From assembly GCA_019828565.1 (NCBI GenBank), contig JAHDYR010000012.1:62001-126000 (forward strand): DNA of 64,000 nucleotides, written 5' to 3'. Shown piece after piece: positions 55,974 to 63,420 of the stretch. The notes below the pieces were generated by a model. It was not told the DNA's origin. It made no database searches and saw only the letters and a program-made list of their open reading frames with translations. Position 1 is the first letter of the stretch. Every line of letters starts with the position of its first letter. The stretch is from Carpediemonas membranifera (taxonomy: Eukaryota > Fornicata). Both the position numbers and the translations under genes were made by a program.

Positions 55974-56799
55974 TTACTTGAACCAAGACGAGGGGCAGTG
56001 CTTAGTCAGCTTGTGAGCCCGGAGGAACTCGCGAGTGATGTCCAGTCGAGCCAACTCTCGGTCGACCGCGACGATGGAAAGCCCCGGGAAGCCAATGTAG
56101 GCGATGAACAACAGAAGGACGCCTTCGCGATTGAAGTCGTGGCCGACGATGGCCTCGAGCTCATACTCGCGCTCAGGATCGGACGCCTGCAGACTGAGGC
56201 CGACCAGACGGGGAGGCAGAGCAGGCAGACCATGGGCGAGGTTACGGACGAGATAACCCCAGATCGCCGACACGTCGGCACCGCGAGAGGACGCGACATA
56301 GACGAGGCGGTAGTAGGCAGGGGCGAAGGTCATAATGGTCAGACGGTGGAGAGACAAGCGAAGCTCAGTCTCGGAGACGCCAATCCGTCCGCCCATGAGG
56401 TACTTAATCAGTGCGGGGCTGACCAAACGATGGGAGGCTCCAGTACCGGTGATGCTCATGTCGCCATCATAGGCGCGGGACATGATGTCACGATCAGAAG
56501 CCGGACCCAACTTGTAATAGAGCGCGATCGACTTCAAGACTGAGTGGTCAATGCGCAGGTCGCGCACCTGTCGAGCCAGCGTTTTCAGAGGACCGACGTC
56601 AAACTGGGCGAACCCCCCAGTCTCAATGGCGTCAAACACCGACTGAAACGGGAAGTCCACCCAGTTGACGTAGTTGTTGACGTGCTCAGTGACGAACGGC
56701 GTGAGCACACCGTCGAACTCGGTGAACGGCGGTAACTCAAAACCCTCAAGGGGGACAGAAGACAACAGCTTCTCGCGCACGGCAGTCGTGATTGTGGCG
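55974..56799 (-). CDS. P2: antisense P-family gene in E5, exon 2
   Basis: The minus-strand frame, from the splice acceptor at 56799 to TAA at 55974, gives about 274 residues: VREKLLSSVPLEGFELPPFT, VNNYVNWVDFPFQSVFDAIE, SIALYYKLGPASDRDIMSRA, GVSETELRLSLHRLTIMTFA, YYRLVYVASSRGADVSAIWG, LQASDPEREYELEAIVGHDF. P1 and P3 align along the whole length. It is mostly helical with hydrophobic segments but no clear signal peptide or catalytic motif. Its stop is 32 bp from the pol stop, so the two genes converge. Function unknown. Confidence 0.7.
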
Positions 56800-56832
56800 C
56801 TATATCAGCGTTAGGTTGATGTTGTTACTTAC
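56800..56832 (-). other. P2 intron (33 nt)
   Basis: On the minus strand it starts GTAAGTAACAACATCAACCT and ends GATATAG, with CTAAC as a branch-point-like site. Without it exon 1 would stop at the TAA formed by the donor; with it, exon 1 (GCC AAA AA) joins exon 2 (C GCC ACA) in frame. P1 has an intron of the same form at the same place. Confidence 0.7.
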
Positions 56833-57013
56833 TTTTTGGCCGTTTTGCGGCTAGCGCGCTTACGGATCGCGCCAGAAGGAGCGGCAGCGGCAGAAGAAGC
56901 GGAAGGCAGCGTGGCCAGAAGATCCTGAAGCTCAGCGGGAGCAAGCTCCATGAGCTGCGAACGGATATCGGCAATAGACGACGCAGAAACCGTTTCCCCC
57001 GCTTTTGGCATGC
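56833..57013 (-). CDS. P2: exon 1
   Basis: ATG at 57013 gives MPKAGETVSASSIADIRSQL, then MELAPAELQDLLATLPSASS and a basic end SGAIRKRASRKTAK at the donor site. The frame is open further up to 57077 without an ATG. P1 exon 1 has the same order: helical Ile/Arg/Leu segment, then a basic run just before the intron. The basic stretch could be a nuclear localisation signal; this is inference. Confidence 0.6.
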
Positions 57014-57119
57014 GAAAAGCGAAATGCCAAATCTGACAATTTAGTTCCGCGTCGAAACTCCCCCAAAATGCTGCCAAACAACGTCATATAACCTCCATTT
57101 ATCCCCTTATTACCTATTT

Positions 57120-57129
57120 TGATGTTGTT
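57120..57129 (-). promoter_or_regulatory. AACAACATCA motif upstream of P2
   Basis: In gene orientation it reads AATAATAATAACAACATCAA, about 105 bp upstream of the P2 ATG. The AGGCCTC / GAGTTCTGG block further upstream (about 57190-57225) resembles that at P0 (42520-42560). The same decamer is repeated in the P2 intron (56818-56827). Confidence 0.4.
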
Positions 57130-57650
57130 ATTATTATTGGTGCAGGCACCAGATGACGGCAATGGCTGTGAAGAAAAAAGCACCAGAACTCGACAACGAA
57201 GCCTCGTTGAGGCCTCTAATGGCCATATTTCGACAGTACTATGTAATGAACGCGAAGAAGTCCCCATGTTGGGCAAAATACGAAACCGAAGGTCGTTTGA
57301 CCCAAAGGTGCACCGTTTGATTGTTTCAAACTGGTTTGTTTCATTTGACGGCCTATACTGGCCGTGGAGGGGCAGTGTCCCCGGTAAGGATCCATTTTAC
57401 ATCAGCGCGCTATTTATCCAGTGGTACCACACAAAATATTTGAATCTCAGGAAAAGATTTGAGACATTGTCAGTGCGCGTAGCGACACCGACGAGAAGGT
57501 CAGACATAGCCCATCTCACTGCCAATGAGATGGACTGCGGCGCGAGTGGCGTGGCAACCGTGAACAAAGCAGTTGACTCTTCGACAAATCCTCACTAGCC
57601 GTACAGTCACACCGCTTGAGGTCGTGCCCATTTGGGCACTGAAGGGGCAG
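57130..57650 (-). other. E5 3' region: P2 upstream region and purine tract
   Basis: I see no convincing coding sequence. It contains GGCCGTGGAGGGGCAGTG at 57360, a GTGGTACCAC / AGCGCGCTA block near 57406-57430 that recurs upstream of P3 (58529-58552), and the purine tract before the 3' LTR. Its conservation between E5 and E6 suggests the promoter of the antisense gene. Confidence 0.5.
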
Positions 57651-57764
57651 TGTAGTGGGTCTTACCCAATACTTACATAGTTTATGACTTATAGATTACA
57701 CCATATTTGCAACCATTGGGTTTTCTCTTTATATAAGTTCTTTCCCTCCTCCAGTAGGAGCACA
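57651..57764 (+). repeat. E5 3' LTR
   Basis: The 114-bp LTR is identical to 51878-51991. The preceding bases, GAAGGGGCAG, are the polypurine tract. Confidence 0.9.
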
Positions 57765-57768
57765 ATGG

Positions 57769-57932
57769 TAGCACCATCCAAGGGGACTTACGTAAGTGGG
57801 TACATCATCGATTATGCTGCGGTGTTCGTTTCGCAGACGAAACGGGGGGTGAAGCTTTACATGCAAAACAAAAAGACGATTCGGGACCCTGCCTGGGGAT
57901 CGGATCGGATCATCAATCAAATAAATATTTGA
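57769..57932 (+). pseudogene. L2: LINE endonuclease fragment, right part
   Basis: APSKGTYVSGYIIDYAAVFV and WGSDRIINQI continue the endonuclease (L1: TTPDFALVS, WGSAHNMIRL) from 51877 across E5 in the same frame. It ends at TGA after a palindromic ATCAATCAAATAAATATTTGATTGA stretch split by a different repeat. Confidence 0.65.
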
Positions 57933-57948
57933 TTGAAGTGCCGCGCTG

Positions 57949-58203
57949 ACACTTCCCTCCCAGTGGTAACGACCACGAGTAGCGGGGCGCGGCGGCGAGG
58001 ACTGGTCTATGATATTTCATCCGGAACCCATCAAATGTGATGGTTTGATTAGATAGTTGAGCGTGAAGACGAACAACTCCATTGAAGGAGGTGTGGGTTC
58101 GTGAGAACAAAGCTTTACAAAGAATAGAGCTCGACACCCATGTGTCGAGCTGGACGACTCAAGACTATTAAATAATCTATTGATGAACCAACACTTCCCT
58201 CCC
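57949..58203 (-). repeat. LTR-type repeats at the 3' end of E6
   Basis: The minus strand has two purine tracts GGGAGGGAAG each followed by TGT (57949-57961 and 58191-58203). The second starts TGTTGGTTCATC and is the likely E6 3' LTR (about 58193 down to 58036), with the CGACAC/GTGTCG hairpin at 58129-58150. The first is a remnant of a related LTR. No second copy is available to fix the lengths. Confidence 0.5.
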
Positions 58204-58824
58204 ATGCTCCGGTAGAGCATCAAAAAACTCAACACTATTATGAAGGGTGTGCTAGGTGCTTGGTCCGGGTGAATTGCCCAGATACAAGCTCCAGTAACCG
58301 TCGCTTCCATGGGGACTCGCCATGGAGCCGGAGTTGGCAATGGACTAAGCCCTATTGCCTGAACCGTTGTGAGCTCGGGACTTTCGAGTTCACCGGATAC
58401 CCGTTGACCAGACTGGCTATAAAAACCCTGAGTCTTATGCCCGGCGTGATGTCCAGTCACGTTTCTGAGATATGCTTACCTCACTACCAAATCTAAATTA
58501 CCTAATATTATCTGATCAAATCTTGCGTGGTACCACTGTATTAGCGCGCTATGTTATGGGTATCCTTACCTGGGGTCCTGCCCCTCTTGAAAGTCTTTGA
58601 AACATACCCGACGATTCTGAAAGGGTCAAATGGCGCACTTTTAGGTGCCATCGATGTCCCCATGTCAATTCTTACCAAAGGTTGGTTACATTCCGCCTAA
58701 TCTTACACGGCGTTCAAAACGGGTTAAGAGGCTCCAATTCCTTCTCGTTCGCGAGATATGGCACTTTTTCGTTTTGCACCGCCGGAAACACTTTTTGGAT
58801 CCCGAAAACGCGGCTATATTGAAT

Positions 58825-58834
58825 AACAACATCA
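58825..58834 (+). promoter_or_regulatory. AACAACATCA motif upstream of P3
   Basis: The context TATTGAATAACAACATCAGT, 123 bp before the P3 ATG, is almost the same as at P1 (TACTTGAATAACAACATCAA). A preceding AAGAGGCTCCAATTC (58727) recurs at P1 (46322, AGAAGCTCCAATTC). Confidence 0.4.
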
Positions 58835-58956
58835 GTTCCACCATGTAAACAACTCTATGTTCCACTTCTGAACAGCATTGTTGCGTAACCATTGCGTTTC
58901 ATCGATTTCGCATTTTTTGCTTTCTGGAAAGTCGACTTTCTAGACGATCACAGCTC

Positions 58957-60078
58957 ATGGGGGATTTCGACGCCGCTGTGGAAACTATTCTAAATCGTCT
59001 TACGACTAACACTTCGAGAATGCAATTTTGCCGTCTCCTCCGTCGCCATATCTCTGAAACTGGTTCCTACCTCGAGTTGTTCACCCCTTACCAGCCGCGA
59101 CGTGCTCCTAGGCGCCAAAACGTCCCTAATGTCCCAGAGGAACTTGCTGGCGCCGTAACCAGTTCTGCATCTGACAGCGAGAGCGTTAACGCCGTCGACC
59201 TACGCTACCTTCCGGCTTCTCCTGACCCAACCGACAATGAGTCTGACTCCGAGTCGGACGACACCCCGCCATCCCTCTCTGGCTACGTGGAACTCGTCAC
59301 CCGGCAGGCAGTCAGCTACTACTGGAACTCTCCCCGGACTGAGTTACTGCTGCTCACCGACAACCGGCTGCACTCTTACACCCGCGCTTCCGCTGCAGTG
59401 CACTCGCATGACGCCGGCGCTGATCTCTGCCGTGACGCTATCGTACTCCAGGCGATGTCGGCTTACCTCTCCATACGTCGCGATTCGACTGATGCTGCCA
59501 TCGTTTCAGCCTACCTCACTGCTGTTCGAGACAAACGCGCGTATGTGCCGAACGCGCTCAAGCAAGAGATCGAGAATCGCTCTGGCCTCAGCATCGTCAC
59601 CATGCGTCCTCATGTCTTCCGTGCTGTCATGCTCGGCCACGATGTCAACCTATATTTTGTGCTGCACATGGGAGAGGCCCTCGGTATCCTCACCCGCGCT
59701 GATTGCGCTGAGTTCGCTCGTCAGTACTTCGCTCGCATGCGTAGCGGCGCTTCCTTCGACGACGCGGAGTTCAGTCTTCTGTCAGGCTTCATGCCGGTTA
59801 CTGCTGACCGCGCCCCGTCGCTGACTCTGCAAGACATGACTTCTGCAGCCTTCACGGTCTCGCGTGTTTGGCATTATCGTTTTGACGCCCCTGGTCTTCT
59901 GCGCCTGCATGTCAGTTATGAGGAATGCCCCAATGTGAGCAGCATTGCCATCGCTACTCGGCGCATGCAGACTCACCCTGCCGTTGCCCAGTTCCTCACT
60001 GAGCATCCGTCTTACGAGTCTTACCTCGCCGACGACGTTGCCCTCGATGGTAACGTCCGTTGTGACACTTGCGAATAA
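58957..60078 (+). CDS. P3: antisense P-family gene in E6 (intronless)
   Basis: The 373-residue ORF begins at ATG 58957 and ends at TAA 60078, 25 bp from the pol stop. It begins MGDFDAAVETILNRL, has FCRLLRRHISETGSY, an acidic Ser/Asp linker (about residues 65-105), then YVELVTRQAVSYYWNSPRTE, CRDAIVLQAMSAYLSIRRDS, DAAIVSAYLTAVRDKRAYVP, NRSGLSIVTMRPHVFRAVML and LYFVLHMGEALG. P2 matches in the same order (SVLKSIALYYKLGPASDRDI, RLVYVASSRG), P0 in the first half. It is fully open although its element is degenerate, which suggests either recent capture or selection. Function unknown. Confidence 0.65.
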   Translation: MGDFDAAVETILNRLTTNTSRMQFCRLLRRHISETGSYLELFTPYQPRRAPRRQNVPNVPEELAGAVTSSASDSESVNAVDLRYLPASPDPTDNESDSESDDTPPSLSGYVELVTRQAVSYYWNSPRTELLLLTDNRLHSYTRASAAVHSHDAGADLCRDAIVLQAMSAYLSIRRDSTDAAIVSAYLTAVRDKRAYVPNALKQEIENRSGLSIVTMRPHVFRAVMLGHDVNLYFVLHMGEALGILTRADCAEFARQYFARMRSGASFDDAEFSLLSGFMPVTADRAPSLTLQDMTSAAFTVSRVWHYRFDAPGLLRLHVSYEECPNVSSIAIATRRMQTHPAVAQFLTEHPSYESYLADDVALDGNVRCDTCE

Positions 60079-60103
60079 ACAGTTTCTGATGCTTGGGGGC
60101 CAT

Positions 60104-61075
60104 TTATTCGGCCTTCCCCAGATATATGTCCAACGCTTCGCATCCCTTAACGTTCTGGTACGGCTCCCACGTATCTTCCGAAGGCTCGTACCCTGCCCAT
60201 CGGACGTGGAACTGCCGATCGCTGAGTCTGCGCTCATGCGTTGCTTCGTATATCGACTCCACGACATACTCGCCGATCGTCACTGCTGCTAGCTCTTGGG
60301 CATGTTGCATGGACAGCTCGCCTGAAAATGGTCTGACCCTCTCGGACGCGACCTGGAATTCGGTCCTCGTATTGACATCTCTAACCCAGTAACCAACAGG
60401 AAAGTCATTCCTCATGATAGGCTGGATCAGTTGCATGGGGCCTCGCCACCCTGCAGCCAACTTTGATGGTGGCCCATTCGGGTATTTGACCAATACAAAC
60501 TCAGACGTAATTGGTTCAGGAGGGGGCAGCTTGCTGAGAGCGTCAGCGTGCATTGCCTTAATACGTGCTTCAGCGAGCTCTCGAGCGAGTTTGGCAGCAG
60601 CTACGTTGCTCGCTGGTTGGCTGACCGCCTTCTCACCCAGTTCTTTGACGATTAGCATGTCGGCCGGTACGCGCAGATCACTACCAAAAATCACCTCTGC
60701 TGGGGTTAAACGCGTTGCTGAGTGTGGTGTCGCGTTGACAATGTACTGTGCAACTGGCAACGACTCCGACCTCAGCTCGTACTGCCGCGCCCTCAGAATA
60801 CGCTCGACTCTGCTGTTCGCTCGTTCGACCACTCCATTTGACTGTGGATGATATGGAGTGGTTGTATGGATTGAAAAGCCAACTCGGACGGACAAGTCCT
60901 TGAACAGCTTGTTGACAAACTGCTTGCCTCCGTCTGTTTGGAGGACTCGAGGGACTCCATACCTGAGTATCCACTGGTCAGCAAATGCTCTGACAGCTTC
61001 GTCGGCTCTCGTTGTCTTCAGCGGAATGAGCTCGGTCCACCTCGAAGCCATATCTGAATGAATGGTGTCCAACAC
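60104..61075 (-). pseudogene. E6: integrase core and chromodomain
   Basis: MASRWTELIPLKTTRADEAV, LQTDGGKQFVNKL, NGVVERANSR (second Asp and Glu of D-D-E), FVLVKYPNGPPSKLAAGWRG, then chromodomain EYVVESIYEATHERRLSD and FHVRWAGYEPSEDTWEP. The zinc region and the first Asp of the core are missing: RNase H sequence (LQRWRRFL) is fused at about 61070 just before this piece. Compared with E5, roughly 100 residues of RNase H and 170 of integrase are deleted. Confidence 0.75.
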
Positions 61076-62130
61076 AAGAACCTGCGCCACCTCTGCAACG
61101 CGGAAACGATTGCATACGCCTCCTGTTCAATTGTGCTCCATCTCGTCTGTACATCGTTGAAAGACTTGGACATGTATGACACCGGCTTACCGTCTTGTAG
61201 CAACACTCCGCCAATTCCAAGGTCTGACGCGTCAGTCATGACGACGTGCTCACGGGTAACATCGAAGTGTTCGAGGGCGGGAGCCTGACACAGCAGATCT
61301 TTGACCTGCGCCAAAGCCTCGACCTGATCGCTGCCGTCGGGAGGTGCCTTGCCACACGCGGCTTGAGCTAAAGGGTGCACGATCCTCGAAAAACCTGGCA
61401 CAAAATCTCTCATGAAGTTCAAGAATCCCATTAGGGCTTGAGCGGCCTTCTTCGTCTTCGGGACACGCAGCGTCTCAACATCCCGAATGCGGTCTGGCGC
61501 AATTCTAAATCCTGTACCCGACACCACCCAGCCTAAGAACTCGACTTCTGCGAGTCCAAAGTGTGACTTCTCCTTGTTGAGGCTGAGTTTCAACTCTTCG
61601 GCCCTCGCCAACACCTTGTTCAAGTTGGACAAGTACTCTTGCTCTGTGCGGCCGAAAATTATAATGTCGTCAATATATATGATACACGCGGTACCAAGTA
61701 GATCGTGGAATCCCCGTTCAATTGCAAACTGGAAATGCGCCCCAGCGTTTTTTCAATCCAAACGGCATGCCCGTATACTGGAACTTGCCTCGTGGGGTCT
61801 GGAACGCAGTGTATTGTCTCGACCTTTCGGACAACTTGACTTGATGATAACCCTTCGAAAGGTCAATCGTGGCGAAGATCTTAGCTCCTGCCAACCGTGC
61901 GAGGCACGCTTGAACCTCTGGGATCGGGTAATCAAACGGCTCAGTAAGGTCGTTGATCCTTCTGAAATCGACAACCATACGAGTTCTGTCTCGGCCCTTC
62001 GGGACGAGGGAGAGCTGGAGACGAGTACGGAGAGAAACTCGCCTCAATATACTTCTTGGCTAACAGCTCCCGGACGTGCTCATCAAACAGACCCTGCTTC
62101 TGGTGAGGAATGTAATTTGACCTGGACGCT
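61070..62130 (-). pseudogene. E6: RT and first half of RNase H
   Basis: Lead-in (YIPHQKQGLFDEHVRELLAK, KYIEASFSPYSSP) and RT (MVVDFRRINDLTEPFDYPIP, ATIDLSKGYHQVKL, GMPFGLK) are in different frames; a six-A run at 61752-61757, one A longer than expected, breaks the frame at GLKNAGAHFQ. RT motif C reads IIYIDDIIIFG; LNKEKSHFGLAEVEFLGWVV follows. RNase H has VMTDASDLGIGGVLLQ and ends at ALQRWRRFL. The breaks are single bases, so the copy may be less damaged than it looks. Confidence 0.75.
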
Positions 62131-62131
62131 A

Positions 62132-63088
62132 CTACTCCTTCAAGATCAGGTCATAAGGCTCTAAGGCAGAAAACCCCTCACGCTCCTCGAAGCAACGGCT
62201 GAACTTGGCGATGATTCGCGCATGCATCGCTGTAAAATCTGTTGACATAGTGTAGGACTGCATCGCGTCCATTGGGGGGACGGACGGTTCCATATCGTCA
62301 GAGTCCCGGCTCGCTTGAGATTCCGCGACACTGGGCAGGATGCCCCACTCAACCATCGTTGGGTACGACAATAGAAGGTCGTAGATGCATTCAACTCCGT
62401 ATGCGGCGACAGTAGTCGACAGTGCCTTTGGAGTGAAAGGTGACTTATGCATGAGAAGGGGAATCTCATAGCAAACGTCGGACTCAATAGATCCCCCTGG
62501 AGTCTTGATGACGATAGGTTGACTGAGCTTCGTCGGAATAAGTTCAGCAGCGGTTGCCGACTGGGGATTCACCAAGCAAATATCCGCCCCGCAGTCGAAA
62601 AGTACACGCTCCCATTGCACACTGTGATCATTACCGACCGGAACCTCTGCTGTTACTATCGGGAGCGCGTTGCTGTGTGTCTGACTCAACGATGTCAGGA
62701 CATGAGCGGGTGCACGAGAAAAGGATGAACAAGCCTGGGGGTTTACTGAAGTACCCCGACAGAACTTGTCTTGATGTCCCTGCTTACCGCACTTGCTGCA
62801 GACAGTCTTCGGGTTCCGACACTGGCGCGATGTGTGACCGGACTTGCCGCAGTTGTAGCACACGATGGTACGGCTGGTGCTCTGATGATCGGTGCTTGAG
62901 CCGGTCTGCTGACTTCTCTGCATTTCAGACTGGGCTCCCCGGTACTGGTGCTTGCCATGAGACTGGTGCTCACCCGGGTGAGGCGGGCCGCCCTGTCGGC
63001 GCAGACCTCGAGAATGGCTTGCGCGCTGGTCCTTAGGAGGGCGGTTTCGAGGCTGAGAATCGGACTTGATGGTCCTGGAAGTAATCAT
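62132..63088 (-). CDS. E6: nucleocapsid and protease
   Basis: The frame starts MITSRTIKSDSQPRNRPPKD (63088) with a basic Gln/His-rich stretch, two zinc knuckles CYNCGKSGHTSRQC and CSKCGKQGHQDKFC, and protease VLFDCGADICLVN, in which Cys replaces the Ser/Thr of the D-S/T-G site. EREGFSALEPYDLILKE at the end matches E5 (RDEPSVLEPYDLILSD). The capsid part is missing because an oppositely oriented LTR begins at 63095. Confidence 0.75.
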   Translation of the reverse strand: MITSRTIKSDSQPRNRPPKDQRASHSRGLRRQGGPPHPGEHQSHGKHQYRGAQSEMQRSQQTGSSTDHQSTSRTIVCYNCGKSGHTSRQCRNPKTVCSKCGKQGHQDKFCRGTSVNPQACSSFSRAPAHVLTSLSQTHSNALPIVTAEVPVGNDHSVQWERVLFDCGADICLVNPQSATAAELIPTKLSQPIVIKTPGGSIESDVCYEIPLLMHKSPFTPKALSTTVAAYGVECIYDLLLSYPTMVEWGILPSVAESQASRDSDDMEPSVPPMDAMQSYTMSTDFTAMHARIIAKFSRCFEEREGFSALEPYDLILKE

Positions 63089-63094
63089 CGCAGC

Positions 63095-63199
63095 TGTAGT
63101 GTCGCGTATACATTATATATTGGGTCTCGTTTAGTCATGTCGACACCCATTGTGTCGACTCTATAAATCACTCTCCCCTCCCGTTAGTGTTGTACAACA
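63095..63199 (+). repeat. E8: 5' LTR
   Basis: About 105 bp from TGTAGTGTCGCGTATAC to TTGTACAACA (TG to CA). It has a 21-bp hairpin with arms GTCGACAC and GTGTCGAC (63139-63159) just before CTATAAATC, a TATA-like box, and is followed by the palindrome CAGTAATTACTG (63203-63214). No second copy exists in the window. Confidence 0.6.
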
Positions 63200-63219
63200 C
63201 CACAGTAATTACTGCTAGC

Positions 63220-63333
63220 ATGTTCAACGCCAACGCTCTGGACTTATTCTCCGCTCCCTATCTTGATGGAATGACCGCCTCTCAGTGGCAGTCCTTCCGC
63301 GAGGCTTATTACGCCTATGTCACCGGTCTATAA
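63220..63333 (+). pseudogene. E8: start of gag
   Basis: A 37-residue ORF from the first ATG after the LTR: MFNANALDLFSAPYLDGMTA, SQWQSFREAYYAYVTGL, stop TAA. The spacing from the LTR and the pattern around SAPYLDGMTASQWQSF resemble the E5 gag start (KAPTMPALIKFVDELSDY). It ends where the next LTR remnant begins. Confidence 0.45.
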
Positions 63334-63420
63334 ACTGCTCCGTCCAGTTTTGACCACTTTTACCCCGCTGCGGTTTACTGTAAATGATTTCAACCGACAA
63401 TACTAGTATTAGCTGTGCTG
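63334..63420 (+). other. E9: LTR end and leader with a 12-bp palindrome
   Basis: GGTTTACTGTAAATGATTTC and CAACCGACA resemble the E0 LTR end (GGTTTACTCTCTTAAATAGT, TCCGACACA). The palindrome AATACTAGTATT (63399-63410) follows, then 10 bp to the gag ATG. Confidence 0.5.

Larger units (their letters stand above)
51878..57764 (+). mobile_element. E5: complete Ty3/gypsy element with an antisense gene
   Basis: The 5,887-bp element has LTRs of 114 bp (51878-51991, 57651-57764) that read identical, start TG and end CA, and a 4-bp duplication ATGG (51874-51877, 57765-57768). Order: LTR, palindrome leader, gag, gag-pol, then on the minus strand the intron-containing gene P2 between pol and the 3' LTR, a 3' non-coding part, purine tract AAGGGGCAG, LTR. 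It interrupts the LINE fragment L2 in a way that leaves its reading frame continuous. Identical LTRs and an almost open pol mean a recent insertion. Confidence 0.9.
58036..63094 (-). mobile_element. E6: degenerate Ty3/gypsy element with an antisense gene
   Basis: On the minus strand: zinc knuckles and protease (63088-62132), RT, part of RNase H, integrase core and chromodomain (to 60104), then gene P3 in the opposite direction (58957-60078) and an LTR near 58036-58193. The order is the same as in E5. Gag before the zinc knuckles is missing, the end of RNase H and the start of integrase are deleted, and there are several frameshifts. Confidence 0.75.

Noticed and set aside
57119-57598. 159-codon ORF opposite P2 exon 1 upstream region
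   Set aside because: It covers the conserved P2 upstream region on the other strand, and E6 has no equivalent frame. It is treated as non-coding.
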